From the NCBI RefSeq assembly GCF_014696315.1, contig NZ_JACJPX010000030.1, positions 32,414-96,413 on the forward strand: a stretch of 64,000 nucleotides of DNA, read 5' to 3'. This DNA is from Calothrix membranacea FACHB-236. GTDB lineage: Bacteria > Cyanobacteriota > Cyanobacteriia > Cyanobacteriales > Nostocaceae. The notes beneath the pieces are model-generated. The model was not told the DNA's origin. It saw nothing but the letters and a program-made list of their open reading frames with translations, and did not search any database. Positions 53,905 to 62,920 of the stretch are shown piece after piece (the first letter of the stretch is position 1; every line of letters begins with the position of its first letter). A program made the translations under genes and the position numbers.

Positions 53905-53977
53905 GGATTGGGGATTAGGGAATTGCTTATTTCTCCTTGTCCCCCTACCCCCTGCCCCTTTTCCTCTACCTCACCCT

Positions 53978-54766
53978 TCACTGAATGCTTGCAAAAACAC
54001 GTTGAATAGCTTCGACTCTCCTATTTTGATCTAGCGCAATACAAGACCAACGCCAGCGTTCTGACATTAAAGGGTAAGTCTGCAAGCGGGTTTGATAATA
54101 GGTGTTTTGAGGGTTTGCACATATACCAAACAAACCTATATAAACACCTCTTTGGAGATTTATATTGCCAGCTGATAGTTTTCCAGAATCATCGCGAAAA
54201 GCTTCTACACGTGCCCACAAAATCGCTTCTTGTCCCTGCAATCCTCGGTTAAGTGCTGCACGATAGGTTGTAGGGAACGCATCGCTGACTCTGGGAGAAG
54301 CTTGATTCCATAAGTCAGTTGCATTCACAAATGCTTCTTCATGCTGTTCAGGATTGAGTCCTACACGCTTCATTCTCTCAACGAGGCGGGGAATACGGCT
54401 TTTTGTGCGTTTGAGACATCCAGCATCTGCATTTGTCAGATTAGAACCACCTCTTCCTTGATCCGAACACCAACCTCTATTTATCAAGCCGTTACCTGGA
54501 TCAATGTTTTGAAAATAGTTCTTGGTTTTGCTGCCATCAATCTGACAATTGCCCTCAGCTACACAAATAGCCAGTACTCCAACAGAAGAATTATTGGCAA
54601 ATAGGGAGTCAAGTCTTCCAGAATATGAGGCGCTAATTCCTGAAATAAACCCGACACCAATAGAGAGTAAGTTAATACTAGGTGAGCTGGCGATAAAAGT
54701 ACCAACAATGGTTAACAATAGGGTGTTGAGTAAATCCCAAACAATCCCTAATAACGGACGGTTCAT
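53978..54766 (-). CDS. Uncharacterised exported or membrane-anchored protein
   Basis: A 262-residue protein with an N-terminal hydrophobic segment (about residues 5-50, LLNTLLLTIVGTFIASS and ISGISASYSGR) that should anchor or export it. The remainder is hydrophilic with several cysteines (CVAEGNCQIDG, GWCSDQG, GCLKRT, FGICANP, WSCIALD) and a helical middle (RIPRLVERMKRVGLNPEQHEEAFVNATDLW). I do not recognise a family; the Cys-rich pattern suggests disulfides outside the cytoplasm, and a wall-active role is a guess only. There is no clear ribosome-binding site at ATG 54766. Confidence 0.6.
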   Translation of the reverse strand: MNRPLLGIVWDLLNTLLLTIVGTFIASSPSINLLSIGVGFISGISASYSGRLDSLFANNSSVGVLAICVAEGNCQIDGSKTKNYFQNIDPGNGLINRGWCSDQGRGGSNLTNADAGCLKRTKSRIPRLVERMKRVGLNPEQHEEAFVNATDLWNQASPRVSDAFPTTYRAALNRGLQGQEAILWARVEAFRDDSGKLSAGNINLQRGVYIGLFGICANPQNTYYQTRLQTYPLMSERWRWSCIALDQNRRVEAIQRVFASIQ

Positions 54767-55243
54767 TCTGACATTAATTACCTATCTGAACAACAAAGAA
54801 AAGATTAATTTTTAGTAGGACACCTCCATTTGTAAAGAAAAGTAAATGGCAAATAACACATTACTTATAAACAAAAAAATCTATTTAAACAACAGTGGCA
54901 AAACACACAAAAAAGTAAAAATTATAAATCGCTTTCAGCCTCTACTGAGCAAAAGTAAGCATTTTCACGCTATAAATCAGTCAGTAACAATGGAAAAAAT
55001 AGTTACTTTATTTATCAATAATTTTTCGTATACCAAAAGATATCAGCAAATTTATATCTATTGAATGTTGTATTTTTTATATTCTTTGATTAATTTTTTA
55101 CATCAAGCTATTTTCAAGGAATATTGAAATAAGCCATTCTATTGAAGCTATTTCTAATAATATTTGTCAAAATAGAATGTACTGCGAAAGAAGGTTTTAC
55201 AAGCAGTCTCATCTCTATCGCAATACATAAAGGTAAAAGTATC
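54767..55243. other. AT-rich divergent spacer
   Basis: 477 bp upstream of the CP12 gene. A 72-codon frame at 54846-55064 (Lys/Asn-rich) looks spurious. No operator was identified. Confidence 0.45.
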
Positions 55244-55522
55244 ATGCAGACAAATTTAGAAGTAGTTCAGGCTGCTGTCGCTGCCGCTCAAAATGGGACT
55301 AAAACTTTGCAAGAAGCGATTTTAGAAGCTATTAATGAAGCGCGTTCTACCTGCGATCGCAACGGCAGTGATTCTACTAATTGTGCTGTAGCATGGGAAA
55401 TTGTGGAAGAATTGCAAGCCAAAAAAGCTCATCAACAACAAGCTAAAAAACGCAAAACCGATTTAGAAATTTACTGTGAGCAAAATCCAGAAGCAATCGA
55501 GTGCTTGATATACGACGTATAA
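55244..55522 (+). CDS. cp12: CP12 Calvin-cycle regulatory protein
   Basis: A 92-residue, largely disordered protein that under oxidising conditions ties glyceraldehyde-3-phosphate dehydrogenase and phosphoribulokinase into an inactive complex. Both cysteine pairs are present: Cys37/Cys47 (TCDRNGSDSTNC) and Cys78/Cys87 (YCEQNPEAIEC), as is the AWEIVEEL core. The C-terminus reads ECLIYDV rather than the usual ECRVYDD, a change in the GAPDH-binding tail. ATG 55244 is used; an in-frame TTG 34 codons upstream gives an unlikely N-terminus. A palindromic dispersed repeat follows the stop codon. Confidence 0.93.
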   Translation: MQTNLEVVQAAVAAAQNGTKTLQEAILEAINEARSTCDRNGSDSTNCAVAWEIVEELQAKKAHQQQAKKRKTDLEIYCEQNPEAIECLIYDV

Positions 55523-55548
55523 GAATGGTCAAGGGTCAAAAGTTGCAG

Positions 55549-55568
55549 AGACGCGATTAATCGCGTCT
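55549..55568. repeat. GAGACGCGAT palindrome, third copy
   Basis: A perfect 20-bp palindrome (arms AGACGCGAT and complement, TA centre) 27 bp after the CP12 stop codon; the same family as 6212-6329. Confidence 0.85.
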
Positions 55569-55651
55569 GTACTCAAAAGTCAAAACTTATTTTGCCCTTT
55601 TCCCTCTTGTCTTCCCAATCCCTAGTCCCCAGTCCCCAGTCCCCATTAACC

Positions 55652-56548
55652 CTATTCTCTCAAATCAGCCACAGCTGATTTAGTGATTTGCTGAATTGCT
55701 TCTAAATCAGGCGATGGTGTTTCGCTGTCCATTCTCAACCATAAAAGATATTCGATATTTCCTGCTGGCCCGGTAATGGGTGACCAAGTTAAGCCTTGGT
55801 ATTTCCATCCTAATGCTTGAGCTGCTTGCAACACTTGGAAAATCGCCTCTGCTTGGTCGTTTGGGTCGCGCACCACGCCTTTTTTGCCTACACGGGATTT
55901 GCCAACTTCAAATTGAGGCTTGACTAATAATACTGCTTCGCGGGGCGCTTGAGTCAGTTGCCACAAGGCGGGCAAAATTTTAGCTAAGGAAATAAACGAT
56001 ACATCTACGACTGCTAAATCAGGTATAGGGTCAGCTTCAGCGTACAATTGCTCTGGTTGTAGTTGGCGTAAGTTGGTGCGTTCTCGCAAAATCACTCGCG
56101 AGTCATTTCGCAAGCGCCAGTCAACTTGCCCATAGCCAACATCAATGCCGTAAACTAATTTGGCTCCAGCTTGTAGTAGACAATCGGTAAAGCCACCTGT
56201 GGAAATCCCCCCATCTATACAAATGCGCCCTTCTACAGGAATGGCAAAACTTTCTAAGGCTTTAGCTAGTTTCTCGCCGCCTCTGGACACAAACCGCGAT
56301 CGCTCTTTAATCTTAATTTGAGATGTAATATCTATTTCTGTACCAGGCTTGTCAACAACCTGCTGATTCACGCTAACTTCTCCCGCCTGGATGAGTCGCT
56401 GTGCTAAGGCGCGAGAAGTACATAAACCTAATTCTACTAAGAGTGTGTCGAGTCGTTGTTTAGCCAAAAAATCAACTAGATGAGCGTGAGCATTTTCTAT
56501 TGTGCCGGATTTGGGACTTCCAAGGAATAAATTACTCAATTCCGGCAT
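55652..56548 (-). CDS. tlyA: TlyA-family rRNA 2'-O-methyltransferase
   Basis: A 298-residue protein: an N-terminal S4 RNA-binding domain (RLDTLLVELGLCTSRALAQRLIQAGEVSVN, about 33-62) and an FtsJ-like methyltransferase domain (about 85-280) with the SAM-binding sequence DGGISTGGFTDCLLQAGA and the catalytic Lys-Asp-Lys set (Lys of SRGGEKL, Asp in VVDVSFISL, Lys in LLVKPQFE). It methylates ribosomal RNA ribose in the cytoplasm; TlyA was once called a haemolysin. The N-terminal 30 residues before the S4 domain are extra. Start is ATG at 56548. Confidence 0.9.
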   Translation of the reverse strand: MPELSNLFLGSPKSGTIENAHAHLVDFLAKQRLDTLLVELGLCTSRALAQRLIQAGEVSVNQQVVDKPGTEIDITSQIKIKERSRFVSRGGEKLAKALESFAIPVEGRICIDGGISTGGFTDCLLQAGAKLVYGIDVGYGQVDWRLRNDSRVILRERTNLRQLQPEQLYAEADPIPDLAVVDVSFISLAKILPALWQLTQAPREAVLLVKPQFEVGKSRVGKKGVVRDPNDQAEAIFQVLQAAQALGWKYQGLTWSPITGPAGNIEYLLWLRMDSETPSPDLEAIQQITKSAVADLRE

Positions 56549-56664
56549 CGATTATAAATATCAGATTTCTCACTTGAAAATTAGTAGTTTAAATTCTGCC
56601 AAAATTACCAAGGTGAGCATAAAACGTAATTATAATTACAAGGTTACATAGATAGGAACAGAAC

Positions 56665-57144
56665 ATGGCTAAAACAACTTCTTTCGCGATTCTGGCATCT
56701 GTTCCGGAGATGCATTTACTGTCTGCATTAGAGACAATGGAAAAGCTAGACAGTGAACTTAGTGATGAAATCATCAAAGTCGCTTTCGGTAGCATGGCTT
56801 TTGAAGTATTCCGCAAAGCTGATGAATTACGTGGAGAAAAAACCGTAGAAGTGTTAATTTATGCTTCAGACTGTGCGGATCAACCTCTGAACTCGGAAGT
56901 CTCTTGGGGAGGTTTATATATTGGTCATGCAAATTCTCGCAATGGCAGATATGCAGGTAAATCAAAGTTTTTGCCACCATCTACTACAGCCGACAAACCT
57001 CGGTGGGCAGTTTTTTGGGAAATCCAAGAGTTAAAAAAGCTCAAGGCTCCAATTGCGATCGCCTCTTTTAAGCCATTAGGTAAAAAAACTAACTTTGTTT
57101 CGCGTTTTATCCCCGAGGAACCAATGCTAATCGAATATTACTAA
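56665..57144 (+). CDS. Uncharacterised cyanobacterial-type protein
   Basis: A 159-residue soluble protein with no signal peptide. It has a helical first half (VPEMHLLSALETMEKLDSELSDEIIKVAFGSMAFEVFRKADELRGEK) and a beta-rich second half (SWGGLYIGHANSRNGRYAG, WAVFWEIQELKKLKAPIAIASF). I do not recognise a family. The start ATG follows AGGAACAGAAC. The gene is monocistronic and well formed. Confidence 0.7.
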   Translation: MAKTTSFAILASVPEMHLLSALETMEKLDSELSDEIIKVAFGSMAFEVFRKADELRGEKTVEVLIYASDCADQPLNSEVSWGGLYIGHANSRNGRYAGKSKFLPPSTTADKPRWAVFWEIQELKKLKAPIAIASFKPLGKKTNFVSRFIPEEPMLIEYY

Positions 57145-57609
57145 TTTTTGTGACTGAATATGACTGTAAACTGCTGAGGAAAGTTTGTTAATTAATATGA
57201 AGCGATCGCCTCTGACAGATAAAGTCATATTCACAGTTTAGGGAATATCTCTCAAAGTTTTTTAGCACAATTGCTTATTGACAAACAAACAATTACTTGA
57301 TTTTTTTTAAAATTATTGATTCACCTAGGGAATGTAAATAAAACCTAGAAAATATTAAATTTTATTTTTAAATTGAGAATTTATTGTATTTTTATGCAAC
57401 AAAAAAAAGCGAATTGCTAAAGGAATGTAGATCAAATAAAATGCAAAACTTTTTATGTAAAGTGCCAAGTGCGAAATCGTAACCGAATCACCTAACGCAC
57501 CCTACAAAAATTGCAGGTTATTTAACCCACATTCCTCAATCCAGCTACCTCAAATGAAGGTTTGCTGTTGATATTTTTAGGGGTTGGACATTTGTCCTGC
57601 CCCAAATAC
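57145..57609. other. Convergent spacer with an apcF-side hairpin
   Basis: 465 bp, very AT-rich in the middle. A hairpin at 57580-57603 (GGGG...GGACA tt TGTCC...CCCC) lies 6 bp past the apcF stop codon and probably stabilises or ends its mRNA. A half TAACGCACCCTAC repeat is at about 57493. Confidence 0.55.
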
Positions 57610-58119
57610 CTAGATATTGTTTTCGCTTAATTCACGACTGATATGGTCAAAAGGTTCATCTACAAAAGCTGTATCAGTAAGACCTGCTGCTGCTACTTGT
57701 GCCTTAACAATTTCCTTCATAATCTGCACACCACGGACTGTGGGGCCGATGGGGACTCCCAAAGAATTGTAAGTTTCTCTTAGCCCTTGCAGGACACGCT
57801 CATCTAAGACATTGGTATTACCAGCAACCAAAGCATAAGTGGCGTAGCGCAAGTAGTAATCTAAATCCCGCAAACAAGCAGCATAACGACGAGTTGTATA
57901 AGCATTGCCGCTAGGACGAATCAATTCTGGTAGTTCATCAAATAATTGAGAACCAGACTGCTTGACAATTGCAGCCGCATTAGAATTGATTGTTGCCGCA
58001 GCTTGGATACGTGCGGTACCACTTGCAAAATAGGATTTAAGGCTGTCGAGTGCATCCCGGTCAAAATAGCGACCAACTACGTCATAATTCTTAATTAAAC
58101 TTGTTACTGCATCGCGCAT
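57610..58119 (-). CDS. apcF: Allophycocyanin beta-18 subunit, phycobilisome core
   Basis: A 169-residue phycobiliprotein of the phycobilisome core, where it partners with ApcE in the terminal-emitter trimer. It has the phycobiliprotein pattern MRDAVTSLIKNYD, Cys82 (RRYAACLRDLDYYLRYATYA), which attaches phycocyanobilin, and Asn72, the usual gamma-N-methylated residue. The FVDEPFDHISRELSE ending matches ApcF rather than ApcB. ATG 58119 is chosen with GGGAGA upstream. It is divergent from glnA across a 357-bp promoter region. Confidence 0.93.
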   Translation of the reverse strand: MRDAVTSLIKNYDVVGRYFDRDALDSLKSYFASGTARIQAAATINSNAAAIVKQSGSQLFDELPELIRPSGNAYTTRRYAACLRDLDYYLRYATYALVAGNTNVLDERVLQGLRETYNSLGVPIGPTVRGVQIMKEIVKAQVAAAGLTDTAFVDEPFDHISRELSENNI

Positions 58120-58476
58120 TCCGATTTCTCCCAATCATTACTATCTATGGTTTGATATTAATTTGGCTGCTTCATGCACCAGTCATTTTTTGTGCCAATT
58201 ACAATATAGAATCGGCACAAAACAATCTACCCGCTATTTAAGGATTCTATGCCAAAGTTGACCCCTCTGAGATGGTATGTTCGATTTTTGTACAGGTATG
58301 AGGCAAAGGTTAATATAAACTGTAAACCGGACAATCTGTAACAAAGACTACAAAAATCTCTAATGTCATATCCTTAGGATATTCCAGGTGTGTCACAATT
58401 GGGTTCATCTCAGCAGGGTCAGCGTGGTTTAAAGATTCTAGTTTGAGTTTATTTAATTGGCAGAGAAGGAGTAACA
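58120..58476. other. Divergent apcF/glnA promoter region
   Basis: 357 bp between apcF (minus) and glnA (plus). It contains the NtcA-type promoter listed separately and, on the apcF side, AT-rich DNA with no defined operator. Confidence 0.7.
58338..58380 (+). promoter_or_regulatory. NtcA-activated glnA promoter
   Basis: GTA-N8-TAC (GTAACAAAGACTAC) at 58338-58351 matches the NtcA box consensus, and TAGGAT, a TAN3T -10 element, lies 23 bp downstream at 58375-58380. This is the class II spacing of NtcA-activated promoters. It sits about 100 bp before the glnA start codon, so glnA should be induced under nitrogen limitation with 2-oxoglutarate as signal. Confidence 0.85.
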
Positions 58477-59892
58477 ATGACAACCCCACAAGAAGTCTTG
58501 AAATTGATTCAAGACCAAAAAATTCAGATGATTGATCTGAAATTCATCGATACACCAGGGACATGGCAGCACCTCACCGTGTACTACAACCAGATCGATG
58601 AAAGTTCATTCACTGATGGCGTACCTTTCGACGGTTCCAGTATTCGGGGTTGGAAAGGCATCGAAGAATCAGACATGACAATGGTTTTAGATCCAAACAC
58701 TGCCTGGATCGACCCATTCATGAAAGAGCCAACTCTAAGTATAATTTGTAGCATTAAAGAACCTCGCACAGGCGAATGGTATAACCGTTGTCCCCGCGTG
58801 ATTGCCCAAAAAGCCATAGACTATTTAGTTTCTACTGGCCTTGGTGACACAGCTTTCTTTGGCCCAGAAGCTGAGTTCTTTATCTTTGATGATGCCCGTT
58901 TTGACCAAACTGCCAACTCAGGTTATTACTACGTAGACTCCGTAGAAGGTCGTTGGAATTCTGGTAAAGATGAAGGCCCTAACCTCGCTTACAAACCACG
59001 CTTCAAAGAAGGTTACTTCCCAGTTGCGCCCACTGATACCTTCCAGGATATGCGTACAGAAATGCTGCTAACGATGGCAGCTTGCGGCGTACCCATTGAA
59101 AAACAACACCATGAAGTTGCCACTGGTGGTCAGTGCGAATTGGGTTTCCGCTTTGGTAAGCTCATCGAAGCTGCTGACTGGTTGATGACTTACAAGTATG
59201 TCATCAAGAACGTTGCCAAGAAATATGGTAGAACCGTGACCTTTATGCCAAAACCAATTTTTGGTGATAATGGTTCGGGGATGCACTGTCACCAGTCTAT
59301 TTGGAAGGATGGCAAACCTCTATTTGGCGGTGATAAGTATGCTGGTTTGAGTGACATGGCGCTGTATTACATCGGTGGTATCCTCAAACACGCACCAGCA
59401 TTGTTGGGCATCACAAACCCCACCACTAACTCTTACAAGCGCTTAGTACCTGGTTATGAAGCACCTGTTAACTTGGCTTACTCCCAAGGTAACCGTTCTG
59501 CTTCTGTGCGGATTCCTCTGTCTGGTACTAACCCCAAAGCTAAGCGTTTAGAGTTCCGTTGCCCAGATGCTACCTCTAACCCCTACTTAGCATTTGCTGC
59601 TATGCTTTGTGCTGGTATTGATGGTATCAAGAATAAAATCCATCCTGGTGAACCCTTAGACAGAAATATCTATGAACTTTCTCCAGAAGAACTAGCAAAA
59701 GTTCCTTCTACACCTGGTTCTTTGGAACTGGCATTAGAAGCTCTGGAAAACGATCACGCCTTCTTAACTGAAAGTGGTGTATTCACAGAAGACTTTATCC
59801 AAAACTGGATTGAGTACAAGCTAGTTAACGAAGTTAAGCAGCTACAACTACGTCCTCATCCCTACGAATTTTACCTATACTACGATTGCTAA
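58477..59892 (+). CDS. glnA: Glutamine synthetase type I
   Basis: A 471-residue enzyme (usual length 470-474) that makes glutamine from glutamate, ammonia and ATP, forming a dodecamer in the cytoplasm; it is the entry point of the GS/GOGAT cycle and of ammonia from nitrogenase. Signature blocks include [43 protein letters not shown] and the ATP-binding region around [12 protein letters not shown]. It begins after GAAGGAGTAACA. Promoter: NtcA site upstream. Two hairpins follow the stop codon. In Nostoc it is also controlled by inactivating factors (GifA/IF7), which are not in this window. Confidence 0.97.
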   Translation: MTTPQEVLKLIQDQKIQMIDLKFIDTPGTWQHLTVYYNQIDESSFTDGVPFDGSSIRGWKGIEESDMTMVLDPNTAWIDPFMKEPTLSIICSIKEPRTGEWYNRCPRVIAQKAIDYLVSTGLGDTAFFGPEAEFFIFDDARFDQTANSGYYYVDSVEGRWNSGKDEGPNLAYKPRFKEGYFPVAPTDTFQDMRTEMLLTMAACGVPIEKQHHEVATGGQCELGFRFGKLIEAADWLMTYKYVIKNVAKKYGRTVTFMPKPIFGDNGSGMHCHQSIWKDGKPLFGGDKYAGLSDMALYYIGGILKHAPALLGITNPTTNSYKRLVPGYEAPVNLAYSQGNRSASVRIPLSGTNPKAKRLEFRCPDATSNPYLAFAAMLCAGIDGIKNKIHPGEPLDRNIYELSPEELAKVPSTPGSLELALEALENDHAFLTESGVFTEDFIQNWIEYKLVNEVKQLQLRPHPYEFYLYYDC

Positions 59893-59914
59893 TTGCGATC
59901 GCTAGTAGTCTTAG

Positions 59915-59946
59915 TAGGTAGTAAGCAGTTTGCTGCTTACTACCTA
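59915..59946 (+). terminator. Long perfect hairpin after glnA
   Basis: Perfect 14-bp arms (TAGGTAGTAAGCAG and complement) with a TTTG loop, 22 bp past the glnA stop codon. It probably acts in 3' end stability or attenuation together with the following terminator. Confidence 0.8.
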
Positions 59947-59972
59947 TCTTCAAGCTGCACTGATAATTTTGT

Positions 59973-59997
59973 GCCACCCTCTAGGGCGGCTTTTTTT
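59973..59997 (+). terminator. Rho-independent terminator of glnA
   Basis: A GC-rich hairpin (GCC-A-CCC, TCTA loop, GGG-C-GGC, with one internal mismatch) followed directly by seven T residues. This is the main glnA terminator. Confidence 0.9.
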
Positions 59998-60066
59998 GAC
60001 TCTTGCCCTCAAAGCATGATGATAACTACTACCCACCCTACGAGTTGCTGTCATAATTACCAATTA

Positions 60067-60102
60067 CCCATTACCCATTACCCATTACCCATTACCCATT
60101 AC
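60067..60102. repeat. (CCCATTA)5 heptamer array
   Basis: Five tandem CCCATTA units; the last overlaps the stop codon of the histidine kinase gene on the opposite strand (60099-60101), so the repeat supplies that stop codon. Confidence 0.9.
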
Positions 60103-62048
60103 GAACTACTATAAGGTTGATCTGGCAGAAACAACGTAAACCGACTGCCTTGGCCTAAAGCTGATTCCACTGTGACATCACCACCATGCAAGCGTGCTAG
60201 TTTGCGCGTTAAAGCTAGACCCAAACCCGTACCTTCATACTGGCGATTTAATCGGCTATCAAGTTGTTTAAAGGGTTGAAACAAAAATTTAAAATTATTA
60301 GGGTCAATTCCTATACCAGTATCAGCAACTGTAAAGCTAATACCGTTACTAACTTTTTTTACTTCTAAGGATACCGTACCTGCTGGTGTGAATTTAATTG
60401 CATTTGTCAGCAGATTGAGCAGCATTTGCTTGACTCGCCGCTCATCTCCAATAAAAATCTCGGCTTCTGAATCAATTTCGTGGGTCAGTTGTAACCCTTT
60501 ATCTAAAGCTTGGTCTGATACTGTAGATATTACATAGTTACACACATCTCTAACTAACAAAGGCAACTGTAAAAGTTCTTCTTTCCCTGCTTCTACCTTA
60601 GATAAATCCAAAATATCGTTGATTAGCGCTAAGAGATGTTGACCACTGCTATATACACAACCTATATATTCTTGCTGCTTTTCATTGAGAGGGCCGACCA
60701 TTTCTTGTTGCAATAATTGCGATAAACCCATAATCGCGTTTAGGGGGGTTCGCAGTTCATGGCTCATTGTTGCTAAAAATTCACTTTTGGCACGACTCCC
60801 AGCTTCTGCTGCGGCTTGTGAGGCGCGTAGTTTTAACTCAGTTTGCTTGCGTTCTGTAATATCTTCAACAATAGCTAAGAAAAACTCAGGGTTGCCATTA
60901 CTGTCACGTATAACTGAAACTGACAGATGAGTCCAAACTAACCCTCCTTCTTTATGAAGGAATAGTCTTTCCATTTCAATGCGATGTCTTTCACTCAGCT
61001 GTTCTGGGCCTTTGTGAATTTCAGAAACAAGTTGTCCAAAAAGCTCTAAATCTCCTTTTTGTTGGGAAATGTAATTTGTAAAACGCTGCCCATATAGTTG
61101 TTCGCGACTGTAACCCAGCATTTGACATAATGCCGGATTTGCATCCACTATTTCTACTTTCATATCTATTAGTCCGATGCCAATTGAGGAACACTCAAAA
61201 ATTGCTCGGAATTGGGCCTCACTCTGACGCAGTGCAGACTCGGCGGCGTTACGTTCGCTGGCTTCTATGGCTAGGGTAACAAAATCTGCCATTGAACCTG
61301 CAAAATTTTCTTCTTCTAATGTCCATTGGCGAATCTCACCCAAATGCTCGTGAGAGACTACTCCTACTAACCGACCCCCTAGCCAAATTGGTGCATTCAA
61401 CAAAGATGCAATACCCAACACAGATAGATAAGACTGGGATAATTCTTCAGTTCTCATGTCGTTGATGGCATCATCGGCGGCAATACTACGTTCCTCAGAT
61501 AAAGCTTGGAAATAATTAGGGTAATTCGCCTTCAATAAGGACAAGCCGCAGGTATGCTCTTTTGTTCTTAGATCATATAAATCAATACATTCTAAAGTTG
61601 AGCGGTCTTCGTTATATAACCATATACCAACTCGCTGCACGGTAAGGGTGCGAGCAGCAGCTTCTGTAATCTCTTGGAATGCTGCATTGAGATTACCTTG
61701 TTGGAATTTTTTACTTCTTGCTAGCTGCACCAACGTTTGGCTTTGTTTTCGTCGAGCATGTTCTCGAGTTTGCAAACTTGCCTGGGATTGCTTGCCTTCT
61801 GTAATATCTCTAGCTGCCACCACATGCATTTTTTGACCTGCGTAAGAAATAATTTTGCTTTGAAGTTCTACAGGGAAAGTAGAGTCATCTTTATTAAATA
61901 CAAATACTTCACTGGTTTTTTCAGACCCGGAAAGTATATTTTTTACTATCAACACTTGTGATTCTAGCGTGATGATCTTGAGGACATTATTGTCAATCAG
62001 TTTTGCAATTTCATAACTAGTCATTTCTGCCAGAATTATGATTTGCAT
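60099..62048 (-). CDS. PAS/GAF sensor histidine kinase with clipped N-terminal PAS
   Basis: A cytoplasmic kinase of 649 residues from ATG 62048. Order: C-terminal half of a PAS domain (MTSYEIAKLIDN to VVAARDITEGKQ, about 1-92); GAF (about 105-270); full PAS (about 280-405, ending DITERKQ); HisKA with His in MSHELRTPLNAIMG (about 425); HATPase with LLTNAIKFTP, DTGIGI and GTGLGLALTRKL. The first PAS lacks its N-terminal half. A different frame just upstream (ATG at 62066) reads MIVDANHN, the missing PAS core, then stops, which suggests a frameshift. AGAGG lies upstream of both. No response regulator is adjacent. Confidence 0.88.
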   Translation of the reverse strand: MQIIILAEMTSYEIAKLIDNNVLKIITLESQVLIVKNILSGSEKTSEVFVFNKDDSTFPVELQSKIISYAGQKMHVVAARDITEGKQSQASLQTREHARRKQSQTLVQLARSKKFQQGNLNAAFQEITEAAARTLTVQRVGIWLYNEDRSTLECIDLYDLRTKEHTCGLSLLKANYPNYFQALSEERSIAADDAINDMRTEELSQSYLSVLGIASLLNAPIWLGGRLVGVVSHEHLGEIRQWTLEEENFAGSMADFVTLAIEASERNAAESALRQSEAQFRAIFECSSIGIGLIDMKVEIVDANPALCQMLGYSREQLYGQRFTNYISQQKGDLELFGQLVSEIHKGPEQLSERHRIEMERLFLHKEGGLVWTHLSVSVIRDSNGNPEFFLAIVEDITERKQTELKLRASQAAAEAGSRAKSEFLATMSHELRTPLNAIMGLSQLLQQEMVGPLNEKQQEYIGCVYSSGQHLLALINDILDLSKVEAGKEELLQLPLLVRDVCNYVISTVSDQALDKGLQLTHEIDSEAEIFIGDERRVKQMLLNLLTNAIKFTPAGTVSLEVKKVSNGISFTVADTGIGIDPNNFKFLFQPFKQLDSRLNRQYEGTGLGLALTRKLARLHGGDVTVESALGQGSRFTLFLPDQPYSSS

Positions 62049-62920
62049 CGACAATCATTCCTCTATGATGTAAGATGACTCATCAAAACGTTGTTTCAAC
62101 AGAACAACATGGTTGGGTTTTGCGCTCAGTCAAATTAAAGAAAGACGATAACTGTCTCTCATAACTTGCTATAGCTGTAGCATACAGTTATTTTTTTCTC
62201 AGCATTCACTCATGCCCTTGCAGGTCGCTTGCCTACGCAAACGCCAGCGCCAAACTTGAGGTGTAACTCACTTTTAATTAAATAGTTCTGTGGTAATTAA
62301 CTCAGAGCTAGTAAGCTGCAAACCTCATCTCTTATATCAGCGATCGCAATGATTGCCACTTTGTCAGCGATGTCTACGAATGACCCGCTACTACGCATCT
62401 AGAGAAAGGAGATACGGTTTTTACACAATTAGCATTATTCAAGAATAAATTCAAGAGCGCTACATCTATTGATAGACTTTGAGCCTCAATACATTTAAAA
62501 CAACGCTTTATTAACTCATCATTAAACTGATGAGAATTTATGCAGCTATGAGATCTACTTGTAAGTAGCTTGGCGATCGCTCATAACTATATTCAGAAAG
62601 GAAAATTAACCAACAATCCAGTTTTTCTCTTTTCCTTGGGCTTTACTTTACAAAAATTTACATAATTGGCTTTAATTGAGCTGATTTCATGGTGCTCTAG
62701 AGATTAAAAGTTCAAGGTTAAGAGTCCAGATTTTTGGGAATTTGAGCTTTACAAAATTTTGTAAAATTAGGGCGTAAATTCTCTCTATGGTTGCCATTAT
62801 CTTTATTCCTAATTTTTGCTAAAAATATCGTTTCAAAGGCAGTGTATTCTTCTAGAGAGATACGCAAACCCACAAATTTTGCGACAATTAATGTAGAGCA
62901 GCTGTTACAGAGGTGGAGCA
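62049..62920. other. Long AT-rich intergenic spacer
   Basis: 872 bp between the histidine kinase (minus) and the cobalamin-binding protein gene (plus). HIP1-type sites are near 62340 and 62573. A 67-codon minus-strand frame at 62718-62921 has no motif and looks spurious. No intact missing piece of the kinase's PAS domain was found. Confidence 0.45.

Noticed and set aside
54846..55064. 72-codon Lys/Asn-rich plus-strand frame
   Set aside because: AT-rich chance frame; no motif.
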